A stretch of DNA of 64,000 bases from Cranoglanis bouderius (taxonomy: Eukaryota > Chordata > Actinopteri > Siluriformes > Cranoglanididae). Below, in pieces: positions 44,963-57,074 of the stretch (within the stretch, counting starts at the first letter, position 1; each line of letters opens with the position of its first letter). Under the pieces are notes generated by a model, which saw only the letters and a list, made by a program, of their open reading frames with translations, searched no databases and was not told where the DNA came from. A program made the position numbers and the translations under genes. The stretch covers positions 17,714,754-17,778,753 of the forward strand of contig CM042566.1 in the NCBI GenBank assembly GCA_023630585.1, in the 5' to 3' direction.

Positions 44963-45337
44963 TTACTTGGAGCTGGTGTACTTGGTCACGGCCTTTGTGC
45001 CTTCAGACACGGCGTGCTTGGCCAGCTCACCGGGAAGCAACAACCGCACGGCGGTCTGGATCTCCCTGGAGGTGATGGTGGAACGCTTGTTGTAATGAGC
45101 CAGACGAGAGGACTCACCGGCAATGCGCTCGAAAATGTCATTCACGAAGGAGTTCATGATGCCCATGGCCTTAGACGAAATTCCGGTATCAGGATGCACC
45201 TGTTTCAAAACTTTGTACACGTAGATGGCGTAGCTCTCCTTCCTGGACTTTCTGCGCTTCTTACCTCCTTTGCCGGCCGTCTTGGTCACGGCTTTCTTGG
45301 ATCCTTTCTTGGGCGCGGCCTTAGCTGGATCGGGCAT
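44963..45337 (-). CDS. Histone H2B, intact
   Basis: Core histone H2B pairs with H2A. The 124-codon intronless frame has a basic N-tail (MPDPAKAAPKKGSKKAVTK), KKRRKSRKES (the H2B repression region), the histone fold from YAIYVYKVLKQVHPDTGISS to EIQTAVRLLLPGELAKHA, and a C-terminal helix ending AVTKYTSSK. The ubiquitination Lys lies in that last segment. The in-frame ATG five codons earlier (MRSSI) is rejected because MPDPAK is the conserved start. It is the only complete H2B. It lies ~640 bp downstream of H4 on the same strand, with a TATA-like TAAATAG at ~45396-45402. The pseudogene at 15662 derives from a sister of this gene. Confidence 0.97.
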   Translation of the reverse strand: MPDPAKAAPKKGSKKAVTKTAGKGGKKRRKSRKESYAIYVYKVLKQVHPDTGISSKAMGIMNSFVNDIFERIAGESSRLAHYNKRSTITSREIQTAVRLLLPGELAKHAVSEGTKAVTKYTSSK

Positions 45338-45560
45338 GATGCTGCTTCTCAAGTAGACGGCGAGAAAATGACTAGCGCCCGCCTCGCGGCGGCTCTATTT
45401 ACACACCGACATTGTAATTATGCGCAAGGCAAAAACGTTTTTTTATAGGTCAAAATTACAAACCTCCTCCTACAAGGGCGCCTCCTACTGCTCCGCCCTT
45501 CCCCCCTCCCACTCCCCCTCCCCGCAACGCTTTGTTTCCCTTTCCGCCGTTTTACATTCA
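45338..45560 (-). promoter_or_regulatory. H2B promoter region
   Basis: Minus-strand GTGTAAATAGAGCC TATA-like box ~60 bp upstream of the ATG. GCGCATAATTACAATG lies further up, a poor match to the octamer of H2B promoters. The G-rich 45540-45610 stretch beyond has no other signal. Confidence 0.5.
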
Positions 45561-45647
45561 CAACAATGTGCACTATGAAAAGACAGGGGGGGGGGTGGCG
45601 GGGGCGGGGAATCCATATATATTCCTATTAAAACCGTCTTCTAACGC

Positions 45648-45650
<3 letters not shown>

Positions 45651-45678
<28 letters not shown>

Positions 45679-45857
45679 TATAGTAGTAATATATTACATA
45701 TGCTTATATGTGTGTGTATCCATGCATGAAAAATATAAAAATAGATTGCGCATTTTTTTCATGTATTTATATAGATATTATTATTTACTATCTACGCTAC
45801 TTATGTACAGCGTTTGACGCTTTTAGCTTCATAAAATAAAAAAAGCGTTTCACTCAC

Positions 45858-45902
<45 letters not shown>
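45651..45902 (+). repeat. (CA)n and (CT)n microsatellites between H2B and H4
   Basis: (CA)n at 45651-45678 and (CT)n followed by (CA)n at 45857-45902, with AT-rich DNA between. A frame running through the CA tract is a microsatellite translation. Confidence 0.85.
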
Positions 45903-45903
<1 letters not shown>

Positions 45904-45929
45904 AACAGCTCTTTTCTGGACATTTGGGT

Positions 45930-45945
45930 GGCTCTTAAAAGAGCC
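45930..45945 (-). terminator. Histone 3' stem-loop of H4
   Basis: Minus-strand GGCTCT-TTTA-AGAGCC, 31 bp after the H4 stop, followed by AGAAAAGAGCTGTTC. Confidence 0.93.
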
Positions 45946-45976
45946 GTTGTGTTCGCGTTGTTCGGTGTTTGAGTGT

Positions 45977-46291
<315 letters not shown>

Positions 46292-46319
46292 GCTGCTATG
46301 TCGAAATCAAGCTGATTAA

Positions 46320-46440
46320 TGAAACTACCCGCGCAGCGCCCACCTACTTATCCGCACTCTAGAGGACCTGGTTGAGAGCAGGCGAGGAGGCGGGCCTAAA
46401 GCCTACGGTCACACAATAGAACCCATTCAAAAAGAAAAAG
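46320..46440 (-). promoter_or_regulatory. H4 promoter
   Basis: Minus-strand GGTCC at 46364-46368 and a GGATAAGTAGG TATA-like box just downstream, ~60-75 bp upstream of the ATG. The GGTCC element is typical of vertebrate H4 genes. Confidence 0.75.
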
Positions 46441-46540
46441 AACACCACATCTTTTCACCTACTAGCGTCTTCTTCTTCCTCATTCTCTTTACACACACAA
46501 ACATTATTATTACTATTATTAGTACTAATGTTTTTTCCCC

Positions 46541-47719
46541 CCATCAGTAGTAGTAGTAGTAGTAGTAGTAGTGGAACATAATAGTAAATCACTTTGTGTA
46601 AAACGTACATAGTAAAGCATACAGCACTCTGTGTTTGTACAACACACACATTCATTTTTCAAACACAAGGTGTTCCTTTTGCGCACGTCTGTGGGCTCGA
46701 GGCCCGTATACTAAACTCCTAGGTCCACTACAACTACAGGTCACACATAGCAGCACAACTCCTTATTAGTAGGCCCAGCATTCAGCTGATCACCAACAAT
46801 GTCTGTGTACACTTTTAAGCGAGCCCACATTCTACCACACAAGCAGGTCGCCCACAAAAGACAATAACTTTTCTGACTGGCAAGCAGCACAGAAAGGAAT
46901 GCAAAGACAACTCTCAGGCCTTGCTTTATCAGCTCTCTCAAATGCACAATATAATGGACTCTCTAAGCTACAATGTCTAAGTTATCTACATTCTCTCAAA
47001 CATTAACCTCATTCTTAAACTCCAAGTGCTATTCACAAGGAAAGCATATGCACTTTACCGTTTGTGCACGAGAAACTAACATACAAAACATCACACACGT
47101 GTGTCAAAACAAAGTCAGTGTTATTTTGAGCACACTTAGCACTGTCTAATCACAGGCCTTTTCTTGTCTATAAACACAGTGCTCACGGTAAATTGGAATT
47201 TGCGGCCCATCATTTTTGCGATCTGTGTTAGAGTCAACGTATGCACTCTGTTTTGCACATAATGTCACAGAGCAACCAAAACCGCACCTCCATAATGACA
47301 GCTGAGCTTAAGGATTTGCAAAATACGTTTTAGCATTAGGATTTGGAAACAAAACCAGGATAAATAGTGCTGATGCTATAGTTATAGCAATGTGTAATGT
47401 CCAAGAAGCACAAGAAGGGTCTGATTCCTTGTTCACTATATTGTACTTGGCCAAATAAAACCACTATGAACTGTGATTCTGATAGTTGTGCGCCTTTAAC
47501 TCACTGTGTAAAAAATTATGTAAGCTATAAAGAACACTTTTCATTGCGTATTTAATTACTTCATTATTATTAGTAGTAGTAGTCATAGAAGTAGTAGTAG
47601 AAGCAGCTCAGATTGCATTAAATGGAGGCAGATAATTGTGATATACAATATATCATAATAGTAGCAATGATATATAGTTATGACAATATGTAATTAAGAA
47701 TCAGCATCATGTTCTTTCA
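46541..47719 (+). repeat. Multi-copy spacer segment, no gene seen
   Basis: The segment 47030-47730 recurs almost unchanged at 52497-53206. Parts also occur inverted at 28190-28600. Short (AGT)n tracts lie at 46545-46572 and 47570-47600. Two short minus-strand frames (46455-46655, 46741-46947) show no recognisable protein. Confidence 0.7.
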
Positions 47720-47913
47720 GCTGCCCCCCATTGATTCAGCACATGTTTTACACTACAAGCCCTTCCTGACACAATCCTCCTGTTTTTTCCCGTCTCTTAG
47801 TGGGACCAGCACTAAGAGTACAGTGGTCGGGTTGGTCCTCTGCTCGGGAATCAAACCAAGGCTGCAGTGCTGAAAGCACAGGAGCTTATCCTAGCCACTA
47901 GACCACTAGGGGA
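47720..47913 (-). mobile_element. tRNA-Glu-derived SINE
   Basis: Minus-strand 47913-47836 resembles a tRNA-Glu gene: A box TGGTCTAGTGGCTAGGA, TTC in the anticodon-loop position, and B box GGTTTGATTCCCGAG. The acceptor stem is imperfect. It is followed by a tRNA-unrelated tail with GTGTCAGGAAGGGCTTGTAG and GTGCTGAATCAA, of the kind attached to fish SINEs. It is therefore a SINE, not a working tRNA gene. A head-only relic is at 28141-28190. Confidence 0.72.
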
Positions 47914-48002
47914 ACAACTAACAAACAACTATTATAACAAATACTAATACATTACATTTCAAATTATGTAATAGCTAATAGTAGTAGTAGAGAGAAGAAG
48001 CT

Positions 48003-48250
48003 TTATACATTACAGCACAGTGAAAGCGTTTTTTTTAAATGTTAAGGACCACCGAGCTACATCCTCAATAAAAACCTTTTGCATATCCCAGCTTGGCAGG
48101 AAGCTGGGGTCAGACATGATACGGCACCCCTGGAGCATAGGATTAAAGGCCTTGCTCAATGGCACCGCACTGGTAGCTTAGCAAAATTGAGGCTTGAACC
48201 ACCAACCTTCCGAGCAGCAACCCAGAGCCTTAACCATTAAGCCAATGCTG
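48003..48250 (-). mobile_element. tRNA-derived SINE (second copy)
   Basis: Inverted homologue of 27821-28055 with box-like TGGCTTAATGGTTAAGG and GGTTCAAGCC motifs and the CAGCTTCCTGCCAAGCTGGG body. Confidence 0.7.
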
Positions 48251-48299
48251 TTTTATGCTGCCTTATGCTGGCTTATGCTGCTGTGTGTACTAGTAGAAG

Positions 48300-48799
48300 T
48301 AGTAGTAGGATTGTTGCTGCTGTCTTGTTTGTCATCATGCTTTAATATATTTTCTAACATGCAAAAAATATAGCAAGGAGAAACATTTCTAAAATGATTT
48401 CCCCACACTTTTTAAAAACATTTAATTTAATTACATTTTTTTAGCCATTTACTGTAAATGTAGATTTATAAGCTGTTGCTAAATTACAATGATTCGGGCA
48501 ACATGCACTTCATAAGCGTGTCCGCACGAGGGCAGTCAAGATCCATCCACAACAACAGCCTGCCTGAAACTCCCTTTATATTAATTTATTCATAAAACTT
48601 GATTCTTTCTTCTATTATGTCTTCTATTTTATTATTATCATTATTATTATTATTATTATTATTAGTAGTAGTAGTAGTAGTAGTAGCAGTAGTAGTAGTA
48701 GTAATAGTTATAGTAGTAGTAGTAGGATTAGCAGATGACTTCTAAGAACTTTTAATCAAACCATCATGCTAGAACTCATGATGTCATTATGTCATTATA

Positions 48800-48845
<46 letters not shown>

Positions 48846-49401
48846 TGTACTTACAGGGGCCACTGACTTTTTAAAAAATTTTTTTTTAATTTTTTTAGTT
48901 ATTTTCAAAACAAATAGTATTATTGTATTAAGGGGGTGGGGGGATAGATAAAGCGCAGTTGTTGTTGTCCTCATCCTTTAACATATTCTCTAACAGCCAA
49001 CATCATTGAGAAACCTTTCTTGAAGGATTATTTCCCCCCTTTTTAGTTATGTTCTGTAAATATAGACTTGCAAGCTGTTGCTCTAAATAACTATGATTCG
49101 GGCAACGTGCACTTGATAAACTTGGCCACACGAGGGCAGTCAAGATCCATCCTCATCAACACGCAGCGCTGCCTGAAAATCCCTTTATATTAATTTATTC
49201 ATAAACCTTGATTCTTTCTTCTATTATGTCTTAGATTTTATTATTAATATTATTATTATTATCATTATTATTATTATTATTATTATTATTAGTAGTAGTA
49301 GTAGTAGTAATAGTTATAGTAGTAGTAGAAGGATTAGCAGATGACTTCTAAAAACTTTTAATCAAACCATCATGCTCCTGATGCCATTATGTCATTATAG
49401 T

Positions 49402-49457
<56 letters not shown>

Positions 49458-49476
49458 TGTACTTACAGGGGCCCCT

Positions 49477-49512
<36 letters not shown>

Positions 49513-49853
49513 TTATTTTCAAAACAAAAAATGTAAAAAAAAAATGTTAAAAAAAAATGTTTAAAAAAATGTAGTCGTGCAGTTGTTCTTGTCGTCATCC
49601 TTTAACATATTTTTGAACACCCAAGAAATATATAATTATAAACATTTCTTAAAGGATTTCCCCCCATTTTAACTATTTAGTATGAATAAGAGCTGTGGCT
49701 CTAAATAACTATGATTCGGGGAACGTGCATTTGCTAAACTTGACCACACGAGGGCAGTCAAAATCCATCCACAACAACACGCAGCGCTGCCTGGAACTCT
49801 CTTTATATTAATTTATTCATAAACCTTAATTCTTTCTTCTATTATGTCTTCGA

Positions 49854-49908
<55 letters not shown>

Positions 49909-50590
49909 AGTAGTAATAGTAGTAGTGGTAGTGGGATTATTTAGATATGTATTTTCAAAACAAATAGTATTATTGTATTAAATGTGGTTGCGGGGGGTGG
50001 GGGGGATAGATAAAGCGCAGTTGTTGTTGTCCTCATCTTATAGCATATTTTCTAACAGCCAACATCATTGAGAAACCTTTCTTGAAGGATTATTTCCCCC
50101 CTTTTTAGTTATGTTCTTTAAATATAGACTTACAAGCTGTTGCTCTAATTAACTATGATTCGGGCAACGTGCACTTGATAAACTTGGCCACACGAGGGCA
50201 GTCAAGATCCATCCACAACAACACGCAGCGCTGCCTGAAACTCTCTTTACATATTTTTTTCCCCCATCAACCATTATTCTTTCTTGTATTTTATTTTTTT
50301 TATTAGTAGTAGTATTATTATAAGTAGTAGTAGTAGGATTAGCAAATTAATTCTAAAAACTGTCAATCAAACCATCAAGCTAGAACACATGATGTCATTA
50401 TGATGCACTGTTGCGCTCTCTCTCTCACCCCATATAGACTTATACTTTACTTTTTCTTATTCTAATCTTTATTCTACATCTTTATTTATTTATTTGTTTT
50501 TATTTTTAATTTTTTTTACACGTATATATACTTTGTCAACACTGCTACGAGCTTATTTCATCCCCCCCCCAACACTAATATAGCCTTACT
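48300..50590 (+). repeat. Dispersed ~0.6-kb repeat, four near-tandem copies
   Basis: Copies start near 48380, 49000, 49640 and 50080, with the CTAAATTAC/CTAAATAAC...ATTCGGG block, (ATT)n and (AGT)n tracts, and (CT)n at 48802-48840 and 49404-49452. Both (CT)n tracts are followed by CCATATGTACTTACAGGGGC, so these are empty LINE sites. No gene is seen. Confidence 0.88.
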
Positions 50591-52495
50591 CTCCATTTAC
50601 TCAGCAAGGCTATAACTTGGCTATAACCCAATTTGGAAATACTTTGACATTCATTCGAATTACTTACCGCTGCTGTATTATTTCGAATGACATTGTGCAG
50701 CTCTAAAACTATTAGGAATTTATTTGTGCTGCTAGAACATCAGTTTGAACTACTTCCTACTGCTATAACCCTATTTTGTATGACTTTATAGTGCTATAAC
50801 CCTATTTCTAATTAATTTCTGCTGCTATAATATCCATCTGAACTACCTTGTGCTGCTAGAACCCTATTTTTATGACTTAGTGCTGCTATAAGACCATTTT
50901 CAATGCTTTCCTGCTGCTATAATCCTTTTTTGAATTACTTTGTGCTGCTACAACGTTATTTCGGGTCACTATGTGCTGCTGTAACATTAATTGTAGTTAT
51001 GTCCTGGTGTTCTAACATTAATTTTATTTACTTCCTACTGCTATAACCCTATTTCCAGTTCATTTCTGCTGCTATGATATCCATCTGAACTACCTTGTGC
51101 TGCTATAACCCTATTTTGCATGACTTTGTGCTGCTATAACCCTATTTTGAATTAATTTCTGCTGCTATAATACGGATTTGAACTACCTTGTGTTGCTAGA
51201 ACCCTATTTTGTATGACTTCGTGCTGTTATAACACCATTTTGAATGCTTTCCTGCTGCTATAACAGTAATGTGAATTATTTCCTGCTGCTATAATCCTTT
51301 TTTGAATTACTTTGTGCTGCTACAACGTTATTTCGGGTCACTATGTGCTGCTGTAACATTAATTGGAGTTATTTCCTGGTGTTCTAATGTTAATTTGATT
51401 TACTTCCTGCTGCTATAACCCTATTTCCAATTAATTTCTGCTGCTATAATATCCATCTGAACTACCTTGTGCTGCTATAACCCTATTTTGAATTAATTTC
51501 TGCTGCTATAATACGGATTTGAATCTCCTTGTGCTGCTATAATGCTGTTTTGCATGACTTTATGCTGCTACAACATTATTTCGGGTCACTATGTGCTGCT
51601 AGAACATTAATTTGAGTTATTTCCTGGTGTTCTAACATTAATTTGATTTACTTCCTACTGCTGTAACCCTATTTCCAATTAATTTCTGCTCCTATAATAT
51701 CCATTTGAACTACCTTGTGCTGCTATAACACTATTTTGAATGCTTTCCTGCTGCTATAATCCTTTTTTTTGTTTTGTTTTGTTTGTTTTTTTTATTTTGC
51801 ATGACTTTATGCTGCTATCACCCTATTTCCAATTAATTTCTGCTGCTATAATTAATAAATGCTGCTATAATATCCATCTGAACTACCTTGTGCTGCTATA
51901 ACCCTATTTTGAATTATTTCCTGCTGCTATAATACGGATTTGAATCTCCTTGTGCTGCTATAACGTTGTTTTGCATGACTTCATGCTCCTATAATCCTAT
52001 TTTGAAGTAATTCCTGGTGCTGTAATATTGATTTGAATTTCCTCATGCTGCAGTCACCCTATTTTGAATGACTTTATGCTGCTGTAACATTAATCTGAAT
52101 GATTTCCTACTGCTGTAATCCTATTTTGAATGATTTCTCACTGCTATACCATTAAATTGAGTTATTTCCTGCTGCTATAACATTCATTTTATGTACTCTG
52201 TGCTGTTACAACACTATTTTGAATGAGATCCTGCTGCTATGACAGTAATGTGAATTATTTCCTACTGCTATAACCCTATTTCCAATTAATTTCTGCTGCT
52301 TTAAAATCCATTTGAACTACCTTGTGCTGTTATAATATCCATTTGAACTAACTTGTGCTGTTATAGCCTTATTTTGAATGACTTCTCCCTACTATAACAT
52401 TCATCTGAAAGATTTCCTGCTGCTATAATATTACCTTGATTAACTTTTGAGCTGCTATAACCCCATTTTGCAACACTGGGAACACATAAAACAAG
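50591..52495 (+). repeat. Satellite array B, last copy
   Basis: About 1.9 kb of 31-bp units. The junction at 50590-50625 shows array sequence joined to TACTCAGCAAGGCTATAAC, a sequence also present at 19360 without the array. Confidence 0.9.
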
Positions 52496-53206
52496 TGCTA
52501 TTCACAAGGAAAGCATATGCACTTTACCGTTTGTGCACGAGAAGCTAACATACAAATCATCACACACGTCTGTCAAAACAAAGTCAGTGTTATTTTGAGC
52601 ACACTTAGCACTGTCTAATCACAGGCCTTTTCTTGTCTATAAACACAGTGCTCACGGTAAATTGGAATTTGCGGCCCATCATTTTTGCGATCTGTGTTAG
52701 AGTCAACGTATGCACTCTGTTTTGCACATAATGTCACAGAGCAACCAAAACCACACCTCCATAATGACAGCTGAGCTTAAGGATTTGCAAAATACGTTTT
52801 AGCATTAGGATTTGGAAAAAAACTAGGATAAATTCAATAGTGCTGATGCTATAGTTATAGCAATGTGTAATGTCCAAGAAGCACAAGAAGGGTCTGATTC
52901 CTTGTTCACTATATTGTACATGGCCAATAAAGCAACTATGAACTGTGATTCTGATAGTTGTGCACCTTTAACTCACTGTGTAAAAAATTATGTAAGCTAT
53001 AGAGAACACTTTTCATTGCGTATTTAATTACTTCATTATTATTAGTAGTAGCAGTAGTCATAGAAGTAGTAGTAGAAGCAGCTCAGATTGCATTAAATGG
53101 AGGCAGATAATTATGATATATAATATATCATAATAGTAGCAATGATATATAGTTATGACAATATGTAATTAAGAATCAGCATCATGTTCTTTCAGCTGCC
53201 CCCCAT
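52496..53206 (+). repeat. Direct copy of the 47030-47730 spacer segment
   Basis: About 0.7 kb nearly identical to 47030-47730, up to CAGCTGCCCCCCATTGA. There the 47.7-kb copy enters the SINE and this copy enters a LINE 3' end. No gene is seen. Confidence 0.85.
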
Positions 53207-54537
53207 TGAGTCAACGTACATGGAGCGGGAAAAAGGAGGGAGGGGAGTGGCTTGCGCTCCCCTTAAGACCATGGCGATGTATGTGGCCTTCCTAGTAAAG
53301 TTGGTTCGGGGAACGGAAGGCCACATGGCATCTTTGTTCGCGAGGTTCTGGATGGGGTTTACCCTGCGAACAGTGGTCCCCTGGAGGGGAACATCGCCAT
53401 GGTCAACCGACCGCCCATGGCACTATCAGAAGGTGGCCGAGTTCCTTAGGGACCGGCCGTGGTGCCTGGTGGATGGCCTTGTGCTAGACCACCGAAGATT
53501 ATATAAAAAATGGAGAGACTGCTGTGTGGCACAAACCAGTGTGGCCCCACCCCGTGTGCCAGGCATCGACTGGGTAGCATTACAGCCCAAGTGGCTGGAC
53601 GGGGCCAGCAAAGATCTGCACTGGTTGGGGGCTCTGGGACGTCTCCCGGTAAGGGAACGCTTACATCGGCATGGCGTGTGTCATTCGCCTCTGTGTCCGG
53701 TCGGATGCGGAGGCGAGGAGACGATCGAGCATGCGATGTGGTCGTGCCCCGTCGTGACCCGTTTCTGGAGACGTGTGTCAGAGTGGTGGGCAGCTGAAGG
53801 GGGAGCGGAAATACACCGCGACCTCGTGCTGTACGGCAGTGGGTTGAAGCGCATGGAGCCTGAGAGGGCGAGGCCGCTGTGGCAAGCCGTCTCGGTGGCG
53901 AAGTGCGTGTTGTGGGGCACGAGATGCGAGTGCATCCGGAGCCTATCTCCACGGGTCAACCAGGGGAGCCTGTTCTGGGCATTCAGGGCCAGACTCCGAA
54001 AGGTAGGACAGGGGGAGGATGGTGGACAGGGATTTGTGAGGGTAGGAGTGGGAGGGGTAGAGGCGGGGGGCTTCTCAGGGGTGACAGTAGTGGGAGATCC
54101 CTGGTGGCCGCAGCAATGAGGGGTAGTGGAGGGAATAGAAGGTGGGGTTTTTTGTTCCTTGTTGGGAATTTTTTTCAGGTGGAGTTCCTTTATTTGTTAA
54201 AAATATTCATAATGGGTAGTCAGAAAGTTTTGTTGCGTTTCGTTCTTACTATTTATATTAAATCACTGTTTGTGATTTTTATTTCTATCATTTATGAAGA
54301 TGTACTTAATTTGTTATAGTCTTGCTTTATATGAAAGTTTTAATTGTACATTTGGATGTTTTCATGGAATTTGCTTTAGGAGTTTTGATGTTTTCATGAA
54401 ATTTGAGTGATAGCTTTTTAATTTTGTGGATTATTGCTTTCTTTGAATGAGTTCTGGCTTTTTGATGTTCTATGGATTTATGATTTGTGGAATGTGTTGT
54501 GCATGCTTTTTGGCTAATAAAAAAAAAAAAAAAAAAT
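53207..54537 (+). mobile_element. LINE 3' end (L1/Tx1-like), 5'-truncated, poly(A)-tailed
   Basis: Begins inside ORF2 at ~53207 and runs through the C-terminal domain, a 3' UTR of ~400 bp and an 18-base poly(A) tract ending at 54537. The 5' truncation with a poly(A) tail is typical of LINE insertion by target-primed reverse transcription. Confidence 0.8.
53214..54119 (+). pseudogene. LINE ORF2 C-terminal domain with zinc-binding motif
   Basis: The ~300-codon open frame starts within the post-RT region (GGRGVACAPLKTMAMYVAFL). It contains LGRLPVRERLHRHGVC, then a Cys/His cluster (CHSPLCPVGCGGEETIEHAM, WSCPVVTRFW) typical of the zinc finger at the end of L1/Tx1 ORF2 proteins. The frame is open to its own stop at 54119, but the endonuclease and RT are absent. 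Its GC-rich codons contrast with the AT-rich surroundings, which points to a younger insertion than the decayed LINE at 58970-62475. Confidence 0.78.
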
Positions 54538-54597
54538 TGACGACAAAACAGTATCGGGTTATAAAAAAAACAGAAAAAAATGCTGGGAAGTAGGGAA

Positions 54598-55019
54598 GTA
54601 GCCCATTCCAGCCTTGTGTAGGTCTACAATCTTGTCCCTGACATCCTTGGACAGCTCTTTGGTCTTGGCCATGGTGGAGAGTTTGGAATCTGATTGATTG
54701 CTTCTGTGGACAGGTGTCTTTTATACAGGTAACACGCTGAGATTAGGAGCAGTCCCATTAAGAGAGCCTCGTTACCTGTGTAAAAGACACCTGGGAGCCA
54801 GAAATCTTGCTGATTGATAGGGGATCAAATACTTATTTCACTCATTAAAATGCAAATCAATTTATAACTTTTTTGAAATGTGTTTTCCTGGATTTTTTTG
54901 TTATTCTGTTTCTCACTGTTAAAATGCACCTACCATTAAAATTATAGACTGATCACTTCTTTGTCAGTGGGCAAACATACAAAATCAGCAGGGGATCAAA
55001 TACTTTTTTCCCCCCACTG
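54598..55019 (-). mobile_element. Tc1-like transposon, 5' end (type 1)
   Basis: Minus strand from 55019: terminal repeat CAGTGGGGGGAAAAAAGTAT, then a second direct copy of the inner motif. GGGGATCAAATACTT is at 54820-54834 and 54991-55005, the IR/DR layout of Tc1-like elements. The transposase begins at 54672 (MAKTKELSKDVRDKIVDLHK, AGMGY) and is cut after ~25 codons at ~54598. The remainder and the other end are missing. Confidence 0.85.
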
Positions 55020-55156
55020 TATAGGTTATCTCCATTCCAAGATTCATCATATTCATTTGTTTGTTGATTTCACTAACCAGTTCTTCGATACTTTTATAAT
55101 ATCCTTGAGTGATATGTTACTCTGAGGGATGGAAAGAAAACCGTAAACAGTTACTT

Positions 55157-55297
55157 TCATGACAGACAATCATTGTGGGTTAATGAGTGGATATATTGGA
55201 CCTCTGCAATTGAGACTTCCCATAAACCGTCCAATTCGATTGGTTTGGCGAATTTAGTAGTATAGTGTGCAATCTTATTATTAGGGTAAATATCCAT
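55157..55297 (-). pseudogene. Maverick/Polinton-type protein fragment (internal part)
   Basis: In frame with the Tc1 fragment, the minus strand reads MDIYPNNKIAHYTTKFAKPI and ELDGLWEVSIAEVQY. This pattern (YPNN, YTTKLAKPI, L-GEWEVGL-EI) is a conserved block that I associate with a protein encoded in animal Mavericks. The matching N-terminus lies on the plus strand at 57075-57116, so an inversion has split the gene. The family assignment is from memory of the motif and should be checked. Confidence 0.5.
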
Positions 55298-55837
55298 CGA
55301 AGCCTTCTTCACAACAGATGAACCTCTCTCCTTGAAGGTCTTGATGATCCGATAAATGGTTGATTTAGGTGCAATCTTACTAGCAGCAATATCCTTGCCT
55401 GTGAATCCTTTTTTGTGCAAAGCAATGATGGCTGCACATGTTTCCTTGCAGGTAACCATAGTTAACAGAAGAACAACAATAATTTCAAGCACCACCCTCC
55501 TTTTAAGGCTTCCAGTCTGTTATTCTAACTCAATCATGCATGACAGAATGATCTCCAGCCTTGTCCTCGTTAACACTCTCACCTGTGTTAACGAGAGAAT
55601 CACTGACATGATGTCAGCTGGTCCTTTTGTGGAAGGGCTGAAATGCAGTGGACATGTTTTTTTTGGGATTAAGTTCATTTTCATGGCAAAGAGGGACTTT
55701 GAAATTAATTGCAATTCATCTGATCACTCTTCATAACATTCTGGAGTATATGCAAATTGCCATCATAAAAACTGAGGCAGCAGAATTTGTAAAAATTAAT
55801 ATTTGTGTCATTCTCAAAACTTTTGGCTATGGCTGTA
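55298..55837 (-). mobile_element. Tc1-like transposon, 5' end (type 2)
   Basis: Minus strand from 55837: TACAGCCATAGCCAAAAGTT terminal repeat and a ~380-bp leader. The transposase N-terminus (55459-55298) reads MVTCKETCAAIIALHKKGFT, then GKDIAASKIAPKSTIYRIIK and a helix-turn-helix end. It breaks at KKA, where Maverick-like coding sequence is joined. The terminal repeat matches that of the relic at 28621-28931, so both belong to one family. Confidence 0.85.
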
Positions 55838-56289
55838 CAAAAAACAAAACAAAAAGAGAATAAGTCATAAGTGTTTAATCCTCAATCAACCCCTCCCTTA
55901 TTTACACAAAATTCTAATTTCTTCTGATTTTTGAATTTCTTTCTAGTTTCTCTTATTTAACAGGACAAGTTTTTCATCCAGAACAGTTGTTATTTCTTCA
56001 GTTTTTGCCTTTAGTCGTTTGTTTTGACTTGTGTTGCAGAAAGAAAAACTTCACCCAGTAATCATTCTCCCTCAGTGAGACCAGAAGTCCTCAACACCCA
56101 CCACTAGAGGTTCACAATCACAAATCACTGAACACTAAACACTGTCCCACTACACTTAGGCTCCCATACACTAAAGATCTGCATCAGTTTCTCCAACACC
56201 AGACTCCACCACAGCGTGCTAAGACATGTCCACTTCCTTCTAGCCCAGCTGAAACTAAGCGATAAGCACATCTACTTTCAACAGGCCAA
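55838..56289 (+). other. Intervening DNA, no gene seen
   Basis: AT-rich then mixed sequence between the Tc1 terminal repeat and the integrase relic. No frame or repeat is recognised. Confidence 0.5.
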
Positions 56290-57015
56290 TCTATTTGATA
56301 TGACTTGTCATTTTTCCTCGGCATATACAATCATTTTCTGTAGACATGCATAGAGCTGTTTAGTAAATACGCCTGGATACGTGTTAAACAAAAGCAGCGC
56401 CGAGGTGACTAAAGCTTTTGAATCTATACTGAAGGAAGGCCGTGTGCCACACAAATTACAGACAGACAATGGAAAGAAGTTTAATATTTTGACAAAAAAG
56501 TACATCATACATTTTGCACCCACCACAGAATTAAAAGCCTGTGTCATTGAGCAGTTTAATAGAACGTTAAAATGCTACATCGATCACAGAAACATCAAGA
56601 TGAGACCGGTTGATGTGAACAGAGAGAACGAATCTGTGGTGTTTCATAATGTATATGGGTCTAGCGGTGGTCACAGTGTCAACCCATAATTTAAATATAA
56701 AGTTGGCGACATTGTTAGAATTTCTAAAGTAATAGGTCTGTTCACAATAGGGTACGAGGAAAACTATACGCAGGAGTTTACTATAACAGGATGCATCCCA
56801 CTCGACCCACCTGTCTACAGATTGTGTGATTATGATGGCTTTTTTTTATGAGGAGGAATTACAAAAAATATTCGTGAACAAAAACAAGACATTTAAAGTG
56901 GAAAAAATTTTAGACAAGAAGAAACAAGGCCGGAAAACGTTAGTGTTGGTTCGATGGCTCGGGGGGGCCTGCAAAATTCGCGTCATGGATCGGCCAGAAA
57001 GATTTGGTTGATGTA
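56290..57015 (+). pseudogene. Maverick/Polinton integrase (DDE core plus chromodomain), frameshifted
   Basis: Retroviral-type integrases insert these large DNA transposons. Pieces in successive frames: NLFDM (first catalytic Asp, ~56295), then frame 56381-56689 with AEVTKAFESILKEGRVPHKL, TDNGKKF (second Asp) and VIEQFNRTLK (Glu). Next come FKYKVGDIVRISKV and PLDPPVYRL without an ATG, and FKVEKILDKKKQGRKTLVLV, then RWLGG (chromodomain) in 56826-57011. At least three frameshifts and an internal loss before IKMRPVDVN make it non-functional. The FKYKVGDIVRI and DPPVYRL blocks plus chromodomain set it apart from retroviral integrases. Confidence 0.78.
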
Positions 57016-57074
57016 CAGAAGCCATAAAAACAAAAGACCTACAAAGGTCATGCACACACCTGTCAAAACCAGCC

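Noticed and set aside
47836..47913. Functional tRNA-Glu gene
   Set aside because: A and B boxes are present, but the acceptor stem is mismatched and a SINE tail follows; called a SINE.
53446..53952. 168-codon minus-strand ORF opposite the LINE C-terminal domain
   Set aside because: Shadow of the GC-rich plus-strand LINE frame, which has the recognisable zinc-binding motif.
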